From positions 496,001 through 560,000 of the forward strand of contig NZ_RKHO01000001.1 in the NCBI RefSeq assembly GCF_003752505.1: 64,000 nt of DNA, read 5' to 3'. The first letter of the stretch is position 1. Each line of letters opens with the position of its first letter. A program made the position numbers and the translations under genes. The notes under the pieces were generated by a model, which was given only the letters and a program-made list of their open reading frames with translations, was not told the origin of the DNA and searched no databases. This DNA comes from Nocardioides aurantiacus. Lineage in GTDB: Bacteria; Actinomycetota; Actinomycetes; Propionibacteriales; Nocardioidaceae. Positions 18,226 to 28,351 of this stretch are shown here, one piece after another.

Positions 18226-19194
18226 TCACAGCTTGCGCAGCCTGACCCACCGCACCGAGTGGTCGTGGTCCTTGCGCAGCACCAGCGTGGCGCGCGAGCG
18301 GGTGGGCTGGACGTTCTGCTTCAGGTTGGGCCCGTTGATCTCGTCCCAGATGCGGCTGGCCTCGGCCACGGCCTCGTCGTGGGTCAGGGCGGCGTACTTG
18401 GCGAAGTAGGACTGCGGGTCGCGGAAGGCGGTCCCGCGCAGCCGCAGGAACCGGTCGGTGTACCACCGGCGGATGTCGCTCGTGGCCGCGTCGACGTAGA
18501 CCGAGAAGTCGAAGAAGTCGCTCACGGCCAGGCCCACGCGGCCGTCCTGGCGCACGCCGGCGGCCTGCAGCACGTTGAGGCCCTCGACGATGACGATGTC
18601 GGGGCTGCTGACCACGACCTTCTCGTCGGGGACGACGTCGTAGACGAGGTGGGAGTAGGTCGGCGCCTCGACCTCGTCGCGGCCCGACTTGATGTCGACC
18701 ACGAACTTCAGCAGCGCCTTGCGGTCGTAGGACTCCGGGAAGCCCTTGCGGTGCAGGATCCCGCGGCGGCTCAGCTCGGCGTTGGGCAGCAGGAAGCCGT
18801 CGGTGGTCACCAGCGAGACCCGCGGGTGCTCGGGCCAGTGGGCCAGCATGTGCTGCAGCACGCGGGCGGTGGTCGACTTGCCGACCGCCACCGACCCGGC
18901 GAGCCCGATCACGAAGGGCGTGCGCGGCGGCTGGCGCTGGTGGAGGAACTCCTCCTGGCTGCGGTGGAGCTGGCCGGCCGACTCGACGTACAGGCTCAGC
19001 AGGCGCGACAGCGGCAGGTAGACCTGCTGCACCTCGTCGAGGTCGAGCTGGTCGCCGAGGCCCTTGACGCGGTCGATCTCGTCGGCCGACAGCGGCTGCT
19101 CGGTGGCCCGACCCAGCGCCGCCCAGGCGGTGCGGTCCAGCTCGACGTACGGGGAGCTCTCGCCCGCGTGCAGGCCGTGCGACCCGTTCGACAT
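18226..19194 (-). CDS. coaA: type I pantothenate kinase
   Basis: A 322-residue P-loop kinase that phosphorylates pantothenate in the first committed step of coenzyme A synthesis. Walker A is [18 protein letters not shown] (about residue 103-120), preceded by the family N-terminus [44 protein letters not shown] and [10 protein letters not shown] complete the CoaA pattern. The ATG at 19194 lies 7 bp behind a TAGGGT box, which suggests a near-leaderless transcript; an upstream in-frame GTG at 19242 lies inside the glmS promoter and is rejected. It is divergent from glmS. Confidence 0.95.
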   Translation of the reverse strand: MSNGSHGLHAGESSPYVELDRTAWAALGRATEQPLSADEIDRVKGLGDQLDLDEVQQVYLPLSRLLSLYVESAGQLHRSQEEFLHQRQPPRTPFVIGLAGSVAVGKSTTARVLQHMLAHWPEHPRVSLVTTDGFLLPNAELSRRGILHRKGFPESYDRKALLKFVVDIKSGRDEVEAPTYSHLVYDVVPDEKVVVSSPDIVIVEGLNVLQAAGVRQDGRVGLAVSDFFDFSVYVDAATSDIRRWYTDRFLRLRGTAFRDPQSYFAKYAALTHDEAVAEASRIWDEINGPNLKQNVQPTRSRATLVLRKDHDHSVRWVRLRKL

Positions 19195-19201
19195 GCCCCC
19201 G

Positions 19202-19207
19202 ACCCTA
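19202..19207 (-). promoter_or_regulatory. -10 box of coaA (leaderless type)
   Basis: Read on the minus strand, TAGGGT is separated by 7 bp from the coaA ATG at 19194. Confidence 0.4.
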
Positions 19208-19243
19208 GGACGTCCGGGGCGTCGGACGACGTCCGCACCCACC

Positions 19244-19249
19244 TATGCT
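19244..19249 (+). promoter_or_regulatory. -10 box of glmS (leaderless type)
   Basis: TATGCT is separated by 7 bp from the glmS ATG at 19257, placing transcript start at the initiation codon. No ribosome binding site is visible, in agreement with a leaderless message. Confidence 0.5.
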
Positions 19250-19256
19250 GCTGCCC

Positions 19257-21101
<1,845 letters not shown>

Positions 21102-21105
21102 GCGT

Positions 21106-21447
21106 GTGATCGTCGGGATCGGCACGGACGTCGTCGACCTGGCGCGGTTCGAGGCCACCCTGACGCGCACCCCGTCGGTCCGCGAGCGGCTGTTCACCCC
21201 CGCCGAGGCGGCCCTGCCGCTCGCCTCGCTGGCCGCCCGGTTCGCCGCCAAGGAGGCGCTCAGCAAGGCCCTCGGGGCCCCCGCCGGCCTGGACTGGCAC
21301 GACGCCGAGGTCGTCACCGACGCCGCCGGCGCCCCCTCCTTCGTGCTGCGCGGCACCGTCGCTGCCGCCGTGGGCCCCGCCCGCCCCCACCTCTCCCTCT
21401 CCCACGACGCCGGAGTCGCTCTCGCCTTCGTCGTCCTGGAGTCGTGA
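21106..21447 (+). CDS. acpS: holo-[acyl-carrier-protein] synthase
   Basis: A 113-residue 4'-phosphopantetheinyl transferase that loads coenzyme A's phosphopantetheine onto acyl carrier protein, a natural partner for coaA nearby. The N-terminal [14 protein letters not shown] carries the metal-binding Asp, and [13 protein letters not shown] the conserved Glu-Lys pair. Length is typical. The GTG start is 4 bp after glmS. The stop codon (21445-21447) lies inside the left 46-bp palindrome of the DUF559 element, so the last codon and 3' end are shared with that repeat. Confidence 0.93.
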   Translation: MIVGIGTDVVDLARFEATLTRTPSVRERLFTPAEAALPLASLAARFAAKEALSKALGAPAGLDWHDAEVVTDAAGAPSFVLRGTVAAAVGPARPHLSLSHDAGVALAFVVLES

Positions 21448-21486
21448 GGCTGAGAGGGCGCTAGGACGCCCTCTGGGACTCACGAC
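21441..21486. repeat. left 46-bp palindrome of cassette A
   Basis: Begins gtcgtgaggctgagagggcg and ends ctcacgac; the two halves pair at most positions, with a mismatched block of three near the ends. It matches the reverse complement of the right copy at about 38 of 46 positions. Confidence 0.75.
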
Positions 21487-22390
21487 CCGGCAGTCCGAGG
21501 GCGGCGAGGTCGTCGAAGACCGCCTCCGGCTCGTCGCGCAGCTCACGGCTGCTGCACCGCACGATCACCCGGCCCGGTCCACTGAGCCGGCGCTGGCGGG
21601 TCATGTCGTCCTCCCAGTGCGCGACCTCCATGTGGAAGCCGCCGTCGATCTCCAGCACCAGCACGGAGTCGTCCGCGAGCCGCCACTCGCAGTCCAGGAA
21701 CCGGAGGCGACCCGCGCTGTCGCGCCGCCGACGCTGCCGGTGCGGGGGTGCGACGCCGTGGCGACGGCAGAGCCGGCCGAGGTCCAGCTCGGCCAGGGAC
21801 TGGGCCCCGCCCTCGATGTCGCGCAGCACGCCGCGGAAGAGGGCCGCCCGCCGCAGCGGTCGCATCGAGACCAGCTCGTCGAGCAGCAGCGTCGGCGTGG
21901 TGAGGCGCTGCTGGACCACCGCGGCCAGCAGTCCCTGGGCGGTGCGCACGGAGCGGTCGTAGCCGGCGAACAGCAGCGCGGCCGGCTCGACCCGCGCCAG
22001 CGGCAGGACGCTGGTGCGGTCGCGGAACCGCGCGAGCGTACGCCGGGTGCGTGTGAAGACGACCCCGGGCAGGTCCTCGACCAGCACCTCGTCGTCGACG
22101 AGCACGCTCACCTCGTCGCGCTGCCAGCCACGCAGCCCCCGGACCTCCAGGGCGCTGAGGCCACCCACCACGGCGTCGCCGCCGACGTGCAGCGGTCCCA
22201 GCCACCTCGTCGCCTCCCGATCGAGCGGTCCGGTGAAGGTGCTCACGACCGTGCTCGACCGCTCGGCCCACCGACGGGCGGCGAGCTGGTTGCGGACCCG
22301 CTTGTGGTCGCAGCCCAGGGCGCGGAGCTGGCGCCGCGCCACGAGGCCGGACTGGGCGGCCGCCAGGCGGGCGATGACGAGGTCGTCCAT
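21461..22390 (-). CDS. AbiEi-like / DUF559 (Vsr-fold) domain protein, cassette A
   Basis: A 309-residue protein. The N-terminal 60 residues (LVIARLAAAQSGLVARRQLRAL) look like the winged-helix domain seen in AbiEi-type antitoxins. A middle domain (about 70-200) follows, and the last 70 residues have the DUF559/very-short-patch-repair-like fold: LRFLDCEWRLADDSVLVLEIDG, then HWEDDMTRQRRLSGPGRVIVRCSSREL. Asp/Glu residues at FLDCEW and LEIDG resemble a PD-(D/E)xK nuclease site, though DNA cleavage is unproven. No partner toxin gene adjoins it. The ATG at 22390 follows a GAGGGT box by 6 bp. The stop lies inside the left palindrome. Confidence 0.65.
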   Translation of the reverse strand: MDDLVIARLAAAQSGLVARRQLRALGCDHKRVRNQLAARRWAERSSTVVSTFTGPLDREATRWLGPLHVGGDAVVGGLSALEVRGLRGWQRDEVSVLVDDEVLVEDLPGVVFTRTRRTLARFRDRTSVLPLARVEPAALLFAGYDRSVRTAQGLLAAVVQQRLTTPTLLLDELVSMRPLRRAALFRGVLRDIEGGAQSLAELDLGRLCRRHGVAPPHRQRRRRDSAGRLRFLDCEWRLADDSVLVLEIDGGFHMEVAHWEDDMTRQRRLSGPGRVIVRCSSRELRDEPEAVFDDLAALGLPGRESQRAS

Positions 22391-22446
22391 GCCCGCACCC
22401 TCCCCGAAGCCGGCGAGCGGGGCCGTCGTACGTCCACAGGCACCGG

Positions 22447-22492
22447 GTCGTGAGGCTGAGAGGACGCCCCAGCGCCCTTTCAGCCTCACGAC
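22447..22492. repeat. right 46-bp palindrome of cassette A
   Basis: Begins gtcgtgaggctgagaggacg and ends cagcctcacgac, with about 20 of 22 positions paired between halves. It lies 56 bp upstream of the cassette gene start and just before the nnr promoter. Confidence 0.8.
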
Positions 22493-22496
22493 TGCC

Positions 22497-22502
22497 TAGG
22501 TT
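22497..22502 (+). promoter_or_regulatory. -10 box of nnr (leaderless type)
   Basis: TAGGTT stands 6 bp before the nnr ATG at 22509. The intervening GGGGGG is not a plausible spaced ribosome binding site. Confidence 0.4.
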
Positions 22503-22508
22503 GGGGGG

Positions 22509-23891
22509 ATGAGGTGTGCGCACACGGTCGAGCAGGTGCGGGCTGCGGAGCAGGCCGCGATGGTGCGGCTGCCGGAGGGGGCGTTGATGCAGGTCGCGGC
22601 GGCCGGGTTGGCGACCGCGGTGGCCGAGCTGCTCGGGGCGACGTACGGCGCGCGGGTGCTGCTGCTGGTCGGGGGCGGGGACAACGGCGGTGACGCGCTG
22701 TACGCCGGAGCGCTGCTCGCCCGGCGCGGCACCTCCGTGCAGGCGGTGCTGCTCTCGGAGCGCACCCACCAGGCCGGGCTGGCCGCGCTGCGCCGCGCCG
22801 GGGGCCGGGTGGTCGAGCCGCAGCGGGCCCGCCGGCCCGACGTGGTCGTGGACGGCATCGTCGGCATCGGCGGCCGGCCGGGGCTGCGGCCCGAGGCCGA
22901 GCAGGTCCTCGCCGGGCTCACCGGGGTGCCGGTGGTGGCCGTCGACCTGCCGTCGGGGGTCGAGGCCGACACCGGGCACACCGACGGGTCGCACGTGCGG
23001 GCCGACCTCACCGTCACCTTCGGCACCCACAAGGTCGCCCACCTCGTCGACCCGGCGGCGCTGGCGTGCGGGGTGGTGCACCTCGTCGACCTGGGGCTGG
23101 ACCTGCCCGCCCCGGCGCTGGAGGCGCTGCAGGCCGAGGACGTCGCGATGCTGCTGCCCCGGCCGGGGCCCTTCGACCACAAGTACACCCGCGGCGTGGT
23201 GGGCGTGCACGCCGGCTCGGCGACCTACCCGGGCGCGGCGGTGCTGGCCACCTCGGCGGCGGTCTCGGGGCTCGCCGGGATGGTGCGCTACCAGGGGTCG
23301 GCGGCCGACGCGGTGCGCGCCCGCCATCCCGAGGTCGTGGTCTCCGACGGGCGGGTGCAGGCCTGGGTGGTGGGCTCGGGCGGCGACGCCGACGCCGAGC
23401 AGGCGTTGGCCGCGGCGCTGGCCGACGGGGTGCCCGCCGTGGTGGACGCCGACGCGCTGGTGCACCTCGCCCCGCACCCCGACGGCTCGCGCGGGCTGGT
23501 GCTGACCCCGCACGCCGGTGAGCTGGCACGGATGCTCGACGTCGGGCGCAGCGAGGTCGAGGCCGACCAGCTGGGCTGGGTGAGGCGGGCCGCGGCGGCG
23601 TACGACGAGGTGGTGCTGCTCAAGGGACGCCACACCCTCGTCGCCCACCCCGACGGCCGGGTCCGCGCCACCACCAGCGGCGTGCCGTGGCTGGCCGTGG
23701 CGGGCGCCGGTGACGTGCTCGCCGGGCTGGTGGGGTCGCTGCTGGCCTCCGGCCTCGAGCCGTACGACGCCGCGTCGGTCGGCTCGTGGCTGCACGGCGC
23801 GGCCGCCGCGCTGGCCGCCGACGGGGGGCCGCTGCAGGCCTCGGCCGTGGCCGATGCCATCCCGGCCACGGTGAGGCGGCTGCTCGCCTGA
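22509..23891 (+). CDS. nnr: bifunctional NAD(P)H-hydrate epimerase / ADP-dependent dehydratase
   Basis: A 460-residue metabolite-repair enzyme that restores damaged NAD(P)H hydrates. The N-terminal epimerase (YjeF_N, about 1-205) has VRAAEQAAMVRLPEG, LVGGGDNGGDALYAGALLA, DGIVGIGGRPGL and DLPSGVEADTG. The C-terminal ATP/ADP-dependent dehydratase (about 220-460) has FDHKYTRGVVGVHAGSATYPG, VLTPHAGELARML, VLLKGRHTLVA and the ribokinase-like GAGDVLAGLVGSLLASG. Both activities look intact. It lies 29 bp upstream of alr in the same direction, as in many actinobacteria. Confidence 0.95.
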   Translation: MRCAHTVEQVRAAEQAAMVRLPEGALMQVAAAGLATAVAELLGATYGARVLLLVGGGDNGGDALYAGALLARRGTSVQAVLLSERTHQAGLAALRRAGGRVVEPQRARRPDVVVDGIVGIGGRPGLRPEAEQVLAGLTGVPVVAVDLPSGVEADTGHTDGSHVRADLTVTFGTHKVAHLVDPAALACGVVHLVDLGLDLPAPALEALQAEDVAMLLPRPGPFDHKYTRGVVGVHAGSATYPGAAVLATSAAVSGLAGMVRYQGSAADAVRARHPEVVVSDGRVQAWVVGSGGDADAEQALAAALADGVPAVVDADALVHLAPHPDGSRGLVLTPHAGELARMLDVGRSEVEADQLGWVRRAAAAYDEVVLLKGRHTLVAHPDGRVRATTSGVPWLAVAGAGDVLAGLVGSLLASGLEPYDAASVGSWLHGAAAALAADGGPLQASAVADAIPATVRRLLA

Positions 23892-23920
23892 CCCCGCGCG
23901 GGTGGGAGGATGTGCGGGCC

Positions 23921-25099
23921 ATGGACGCCTCCGACCCCACGCTGCGCCCGCGCCCGGACGCCGAGGTCGTGGTCGACCTGGGGGCCGTCCGGCACAACGT
24001 GCGCCGGCTCCGCGAGCTGGTCTGGGGCGACCGTCCGGCCGACGAGCGCGGCCAGGTGATGGTCGTGGTCAAGGCCGACGCCTACGGCCACGGCCTCGTC
24101 CCCGTGGCGCGCGCGGCCCGGCAGGCCGGCGCGGAGTGGCTCGGCGCCGCGACCCCGGCCGAGGCGCTGGCGCTGCGCGAGGCCGGCGACGCCGGTCGGC
24201 TGCTGTGCTGGCTCGCGGCCCCCGGCCACGACTTCGCCCCGCTGGTGAGCGCCGACGTCGACGTCACGGCGTACTCCGTCGCCCAGCTCGAGGAGGTCGT
24301 CCGCGGCGCCCGGGTCGCCGGTCGCCCGGCGCGGCTGCAGCTCAAGCTCGACACGGGCCTGTCCCGCGGCGGCGCCGCGCGCGACGACTGGCTCGCGCTG
24401 GTCACCGCGGCACGGCACGCCCAGGACGACGGCGACGTCCGCGTCACGGGTGTCTGGTCGCACCTCGCCTGCGCCGACGAGCCCGGCCACCCGGCCAACG
24501 CCGCGCAGCTCGCGGCCTTCGAGGACGGCCTGGCCCTGGTGGCCGACGCGGGCCTGGAGCCCGAGGTGCGCCACCTGGCCAACAGCGCGGGCGCGCTGTG
24601 GCACCCCGGCGCCCGGCACGACCTGGTGCGGCTGGGGATCGCGTCGTACGGCGTGAGCCCGGCGCCCGAGGTCGCCACCAGCGACGAGCTGGGACTGGTG
24701 CCCGCGATGACGGTGCGCGGCCGGCTGGTGATGGTCAAGGAGCTGGCGGAGGGCGACGGGGTCTCCTACGGCCACACCTGGACCGCCCCCGCGCCGACCC
24801 GCGTCGGGCTGGTGCCGATGGGCTACGGCGACGGCGTGCCGCGCCACGGGTCCTCGCGCGCCGAGCTGCTGGTGGCCGGCGTACGCCGCCCGGTGCTCGG
24901 CCGGATCTGCATGGACCAGCTGGTCGTCGAGGCGGCGGGGGCGGAGGCCGGCGACGAGGTGCTGCTGCTCGGCCCCGGGTCGGCCGGCGAGCCGACGGCG
25001 GCGGACTGGGCGGCGTGGTGCGACACCATCGGCTACGAGGTCGTGACGCGGATGGGCGGCCGCCAGGTCCGCTCCTGGGTGGGGGAGGACGAGCGGTGA
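23921..25099 (+). CDS. alr: alanine racemase
   Basis: A 392-residue PLP enzyme that makes D-alanine for peptidoglycan. The PLP lysine lies in VVVKADAYGHGLVPVARAA (Lys near residue 49), the catalytic tyrosine region is GDGVSYGHTWTAP (Tyr near 285), and YGDGVPRHGS and GRICMDQLVVEA are the family C-terminal motifs. The ATG is the first codon giving the family N-terminus PDAEVVVDLGAVRHN. Its stop overlaps the next GTG (GTGA), opening a coupled run alr-hydrolase-GNAT/TsaE. Confidence 0.95.
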   Translation: MDASDPTLRPRPDAEVVVDLGAVRHNVRRLRELVWGDRPADERGQVMVVVKADAYGHGLVPVARAARQAGAEWLGAATPAEALALREAGDAGRLLCWLAAPGHDFAPLVSADVDVTAYSVAQLEEVVRGARVAGRPARLQLKLDTGLSRGGAARDDWLALVTAARHAQDDGDVRVTGVWSHLACADEPGHPANAAQLAAFEDGLALVADAGLEPEVRHLANSAGALWHPGARHDLVRLGIASYGVSPAPEVATSDELGLVPAMTVRGRLVMVKELAEGDGVSYGHTWTAPAPTRVGLVPMGYGDGVPRHGSSRAELLVAGVRRPVLGRICMDQLVVEAAGAEAGDEVLLLGPGSAGEPTAADWAAWCDTIGYEVVTRMGGRQVRSWVGEDER

Positions 25100-26145
25100 G
25101 CAAGCGCAGGCTGGCCTACGCGACGGGCGGGATGGCGGTCGCGGCCGTCACCGCCCTGGCGAGCGGGGTCGTGGTGGAGAAGCGGGTGGTGGCGGCCCGG
25201 CGCGAGGGCGCCGCCGAGGCCGACCGGCTCGGCTCACTGCGCTCCCCGGCTCGCCCGGTGACGTGCGAGGACGGCGTGGTGCTGCACGGTGAGCTCGACG
25301 AGCCCGCCGACGGCGCCGACGCGGCGTCGGGGACGACGCTGCTGTTCGTGCACGGCTTCGCGCTCAACCTCGACTGCTGGCACTTCCAGCGCGACGCCCT
25401 GCGCGGCCGCTACCGGATGGCGTTCTACGACCAGCGCTCCCACGGCCGCTCGGAGCGGTCGGCCAAGGAGAACGTCAACATCGACCAGCTCGGCGACGAC
25501 CTCGCGGGGGTGCTCGAGCAGCTCGTGCCCGACGGTGACGTGGTGCTGGTCGGCCACTCGATGGGCGGGATGTCGATCGTCGCGTTCGCCGAGCGCCACC
25601 CCGAGGTGTTCCGCGACCGGGTGCGCGGCGTGGCGCTGATCGCCACCACGGCCGGCGGCCTCAAGCCCCACCGGACCGTCAGCCGCTTCATCCCCGACGG
25701 CCTGGGCCAGCTGGTGGCGCCGCGGCTCGTGGCCGCGCTGGCGATGGCGCCCGAGCTCGTGGACTCCGCCCGGCGCGGCGGCTCCAACATCGGCTTCCTG
25801 GTCTCGGAGATGTTCGCCTTCGGCCACGACGCGCCCGCCGCGGAGGTGGAGTTCCTCGACGAGATGCTGGCCGGTACGCCGTTCGAGGTGCTGGCCGCCT
25901 TCTTCCCCAACTTCTCCACCCTCGACAAGTTCGCCAGCCTCGAGCTGTTCCGCACCGTGCCCACGGTGATCGTGTGCGGCACCAAGGACCGGCTGACCTC
26001 GATCGGGCACAGCCGCAAGATGGCCGCCCTGATCCGCAACGCCCGGCTGGTGGAGTCCGACGGATCGGGCCACATGGTCATCTTCGAGGACCGGGAGCGC
26101 GTCAACGCCACCCTCGTCGAGCTGGTCGAGGAGGCCGCCCGGTGA
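25096..26145 (+). CDS. alpha/beta-fold hydrolase
   Basis: A 349-residue hydrolase with an N-terminal hydrophobic stretch (about 6-25, LAYATGGMAVAAVTALASG) that may anchor it to the membrane. The fold motifs are TLLFVHGFALNLDCWHF (oxyanion region), the nucleophile elbow VGHSMGGMS (Ser near 157), VIVCGTKDRLTS (Asp) and DGSGHMVIFE (His). Such a hydrolase between alr and tsaE is common in actinobacteria, but its substrate is unknown. It is coupled at both ends by 4-bp GTGA overlaps. Confidence 0.88.
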   Translation: MSKRRLAYATGGMAVAAVTALASGVVVEKRVVAARREGAAEADRLGSLRSPARPVTCEDGVVLHGELDEPADGADAASGTTLLFVHGFALNLDCWHFQRDALRGRYRMAFYDQRSHGRSERSAKENVNIDQLGDDLAGVLEQLVPDGDVVLVGHSMGGMSIVAFAERHPEVFRDRVRGVALIATTAGGLKPHRTVSRFIPDGLGQLVAPRLVAALAMAPELVDSARRGGSNIGFLVSEMFAFGHDAPAAEVEFLDEMLAGTPFEVLAAFFPNFSTLDKFASLELFRTVPTVIVCGTKDRLTSIGHSRKMAALIRNARLVESDGSGHMVIFEDRERVNATLVELVEEAAR

Positions 26146-27044
26146 CCCCGTCCGACGAGCCGGTGATCACCATGGTCGACGGCAGCCGCGCCGCCGACGT
26201 GCTGGCCGTGATCCACGAGGCCTTCGGCGACCGGCCCCCGCTGGACCCGCCCGCCACCGCGCTCGACGAGACCGAGGAGTCGGTCCGCGCGGCGCTCGAC
26301 GAGCACGGCGGCCTGCTCGTCGAGCACGAGGGACGCCCGGTCGGCTCGCTGCTGTTCGAGCTGCGCGGCCGGATGCTGGGGCTGCGCCGGGTCGGCGTGC
26401 TCGGCAGCGCCCGCGGGCTCGGCGTCGCGGCCCGGCTGACGGCCGAGGCGATGCGGATCGCCACCGAGCGGCACTTCGGCGGCATCGAGCTCGAGGCCCG
26501 GGTGGAGCTGCCGAGGACGGTCGCGATGTGGCGGCACTTCGGCTTCGTCGAGGCGGGCCGCAACGGCAACCGCCTCACCATGCTCAAGCTGCTGCCCGTG
26601 CGCCGCGTCCTCCCCACCGCCGAGGACACCCGCGCCTTCGGCGGCTGGCTGGCGACCCTGATGCGCGAGGGCGACATGGTGATCCTCACCGGCGACCTGG
26701 GGGCCGGCAAGACGACCCTGACCCAGGGCCTGGGACAGGGGCTGGGCGTGCGCGGCGACGTCACCTCGCCGACCTTCGTCATCGCCCGGGTGCACCCCTC
26801 CCTGACCGGTGGCCTGCCGCTGGTCCACGTCGACGCCTACCGGCTCGGCGACACCGCCGAGCTCGACGACCTCGACCTCGACACCGACATCGAGGAGGCG
26901 GTCACGGTCGTGGAGTGGGGGGAGGGGCTCGCCGAGACGCTGGCCCACAGCCGGCTCGAGATCAGCCTGGAGCGCGGCGACGACGACGTCCGCTCGCTCA
27001 CCCTGACGCCCGTCGGCCCGCGGTGGCGCGAGCTGGTCTTCTAG
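26142..27044 (+). CDS. tsaE: GNAT acetyltransferase-TsaE fusion
   Basis: A 300-residue two-domain protein. Residues about 1-150 are GNAT-like (VLAVIHEAFGDRPP, then GLRRVGVLGSARGLGVAARLTAEAM and VAMWRHFGFVEAG). Residues about 160-300 are TsaE, the ATPase of the tRNA t6A37 complex: AEDTRAFGGWLATLM, Walker A GDLGAGKTTLTQGLGQG, TSPTFVIARVH, VHVDAYRLGD and VVEWGEGLAE. The frame is continuous with no internal restart signal. The GTG start overlaps the hydrolase stop, and tsaB follows after 10 bp. TsaE function is well supported; what the N-terminal domain modifies is unknown. Confidence 0.85.
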   Translation: MTPSDEPVITMVDGSRAADVLAVIHEAFGDRPPLDPPATALDETEESVRAALDEHGGLLVEHEGRPVGSLLFELRGRMLGLRRVGVLGSARGLGVAARLTAEAMRIATERHFGGIELEARVELPRTVAMWRHFGFVEAGRNGNRLTMLKLLPVRRVLPTAEDTRAFGGWLATLMREGDMVILTGDLGAGKTTLTQGLGQGLGVRGDVTSPTFVIARVHPSLTGGLPLVHVDAYRLGDTAELDDLDLDTDIEEAVTVVEWGEGLAETLAHSRLEISLERGDDDVRSLTLTPVGPRWRELVF

Positions 27045-27047
27045 GCT
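27042..27047 (+). promoter_or_regulatory. -10 box of tsaB (leaderless type)
   Basis: TAGGCT overlaps the stop codon of the GNAT-TsaE gene and stands 7 bp before the tsaB GTG at 27055, so tsaB may also be made from its own leaderless message. Confidence 0.4.
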
Positions 27048-27054
27048 CACGCCC

Positions 27055-27684
27055 GTGCTGCTCGCCTTCGACACCGCCACGTCCCGGGTCACCGTCGCCC
27101 TCCACGACGGCACGTCCGTCGTCGCGTCGTACGCCGCGGACGAGGCGATGCGCCACGGCGAGATGCTCGCGCCGGGCATCGCCCGCGTGCTGGCCGACGC
27201 CGGCGCGACCGTCCGCGACCTCACCGCCGTCGCCGTCGGGGTCGGCCCCGGGCCGTTCACCGGCCTGCGCGTCGGCCTGGTCACCGCCCGCACCCTCGGG
27301 CTGACCCGCGGGATCCCCGTCCACGGCGTCTGCACCCTCGACGTGCTGGCCGCCGCGGCGATGGACGCCGGTCTCGACGAGCTCGCGGTCGCCACCGACG
27401 CCCGCCGCAAGGAGGTCTACCTCGCGACGTACGCCGGGGGCCGCCGCACGTCCGGACCACTCGTCGTGAAGCCGCTGGACGCGGACGTCAGCGGCCCCGT
27501 GGTGGGCCGGGGTGCCGTGCTCTACCCCGAGGCGTTCCCCGACGCCCGCGGCCCCGAGCAGCCCGACGCGGCCGTGCTGGCCGAGGTGGTGCAGCAGCAG
27601 CGGTTCGAGCTGCTGGGGCCCGACCCGCTCTACCTGCGGCGGCCCGACGCCGCCACGCCCGGCGTGCCCAAGCGCGTCAGCTGA
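27055..27684 (+). CDS. tsaB: tRNA threonylcarbamoyladenosine biosynthesis protein TsaB
   Basis: A 209-residue ASKHA-fold protein that scaffolds TsaD and TsaE in formation of t6A37 on tRNAs reading ANN codons. The start LLAFDTATSRVTVALHDG and the loop VGVGPGPFTGLRVGLVTARTLGL are diagnostic. The GTG lies 10 bp after the tsaE fusion. In many actinobacteria rimI and tsaD follow directly, but here they are about 10 kb away, beyond a block of SigK-linked genes. The 3' end overlaps a convergent membrane-protein gene by 8 bp. Confidence 0.92.
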   Translation: MLLAFDTATSRVTVALHDGTSVVASYAADEAMRHGEMLAPGIARVLADAGATVRDLTAVAVGVGPGPFTGLRVGLVTARTLGLTRGIPVHGVCTLDVLAAAAMDAGLDELAVATDARRKEVYLATYAGGRRTSGPLVVKPLDADVSGPVVGRGAVLYPEAFPDARGPEQPDAAVLAEVVQQQRFELLGPDPLYLRRPDAATPGVPKRVS

Positions 27685-28339
27685 GCGGGGCCGTCGCCCC
27701 GCGGCGGCGCTGGAACAGCACCAGCGCCGCGACCACGAGGGGCGAGACCAGGCCGACGTAGCCCGGCCAGGCGTCCGCGGCGACGAGGGCGACGCCGACC
27801 CAGACCGCCACGTCCCCGAGCCAGGAGCGACCGAGCGCCACCAGTGCCTGGCCCAGCAGCCACACCACCAGTCCGAGCCAGGTGAGCGGCCCGAGGATGC
27901 CGATGGTGAAGACGGTGACCTGGAGCGGGGCGGAGACCAGCCACAGCGCCGGCACGGCGACGACGACCGGGACGCCGAGCAGCGGCGAGTGGTGGCCGGT
28001 GCCCGAGCGGAGCACGTGGAGGACGGACCAGAGCAGCGCCATCACGAGCGGGAGCCAGACCAGGGTGAGCACGGGATCCGGCGGCGCACCCGTCCGGGTG
28101 TCGTAGACCGTGACGAAGGTCCGCTCGCCCAGCACGAAGGCCCACAGCACGGCGCACACCACGGCCACGACCGCCATCGACGACGACCAGGTCAGCGCGG
28201 CGGTCGCGTCGGCGGTCCAGCCGCGCCGCGGCGCCAGCGCTCGCACCGTCAGGACCACCACGGCCACGGCGGCCAGGCTCAGCAGCCCGACCAGGGCGAG
28301 GGAGCCCGTGTCGAGGGCCAGGCCGATGTCCGAGGTCAC
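27677..28339 (-). CDS. polytopic membrane protein of unknown function
   Basis: A 220-residue protein with about six hydrophobic segments (about 10-32, 48-68, 88-108, 118-140, 145-165 and 185-205). It has no recognised catalytic motif; the few polar landmarks are ERTFVTVYDTRTG between helices 2 and 3 and RRRGATAPLS at the end. The GTG start lies 6 bp behind a TAGGCT box that overlaps the stop codon of the upstream DUF1295 gene, so it may have its own leaderless transcript. It follows the lipid-modifying gene cluster on the same strand. Confidence 0.6.
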   Translation of the reverse strand: MTSDIGLALDTGSLALVGLLSLAAVAVVVLTVRALAPRRGWTADATAALTWSSSMAVVAVVCAVLWAFVLGERTFVTVYDTRTGAPPDPVLTLVWLPLVMALLWSVLHVLRSGTGHHSPLLGVPVVVAVPALWLVSAPLQVTVFTIGILGPLTWLGLVVWLLGQALVALGRSWLGDVAVWVGVALVAADAWPGYVGLVSPLVVAALVLFQRRRGATAPLS

Positions 28340-28345
28340 CCCGGG

Positions 28346-28351
28346 AGCCTA
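28346..28351 (-). promoter_or_regulatory. -10 box of the membrane protein gene at 28339
   Basis: Minus-strand TAGGCT with exactly 6 bp (CCCGGG) before the GTG start. It contains the stop codon of the preceding DUF1295 gene. Confidence 0.45.

Larger units (their letters stand above)
21441..22492. mobile_element. candidate single-gene cassette A (DUF559 gene between 46-bp palindromes)
   Basis: A 1052-bp unit between acpS and nnr. It contains one minus-strand gene and is bounded by two related 46-bp imperfect palindromes (21441-21486 and 22447-22492). The left one covers the acpS stop codon and the last codons of the cargo gene; the right one ends 4 bp before the nnr -10 box. No transposase is present and no target duplication was identified. 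Mobility is inferred from this architecture and from the similar cassette B at 40503-41787. Confidence 0.4.
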
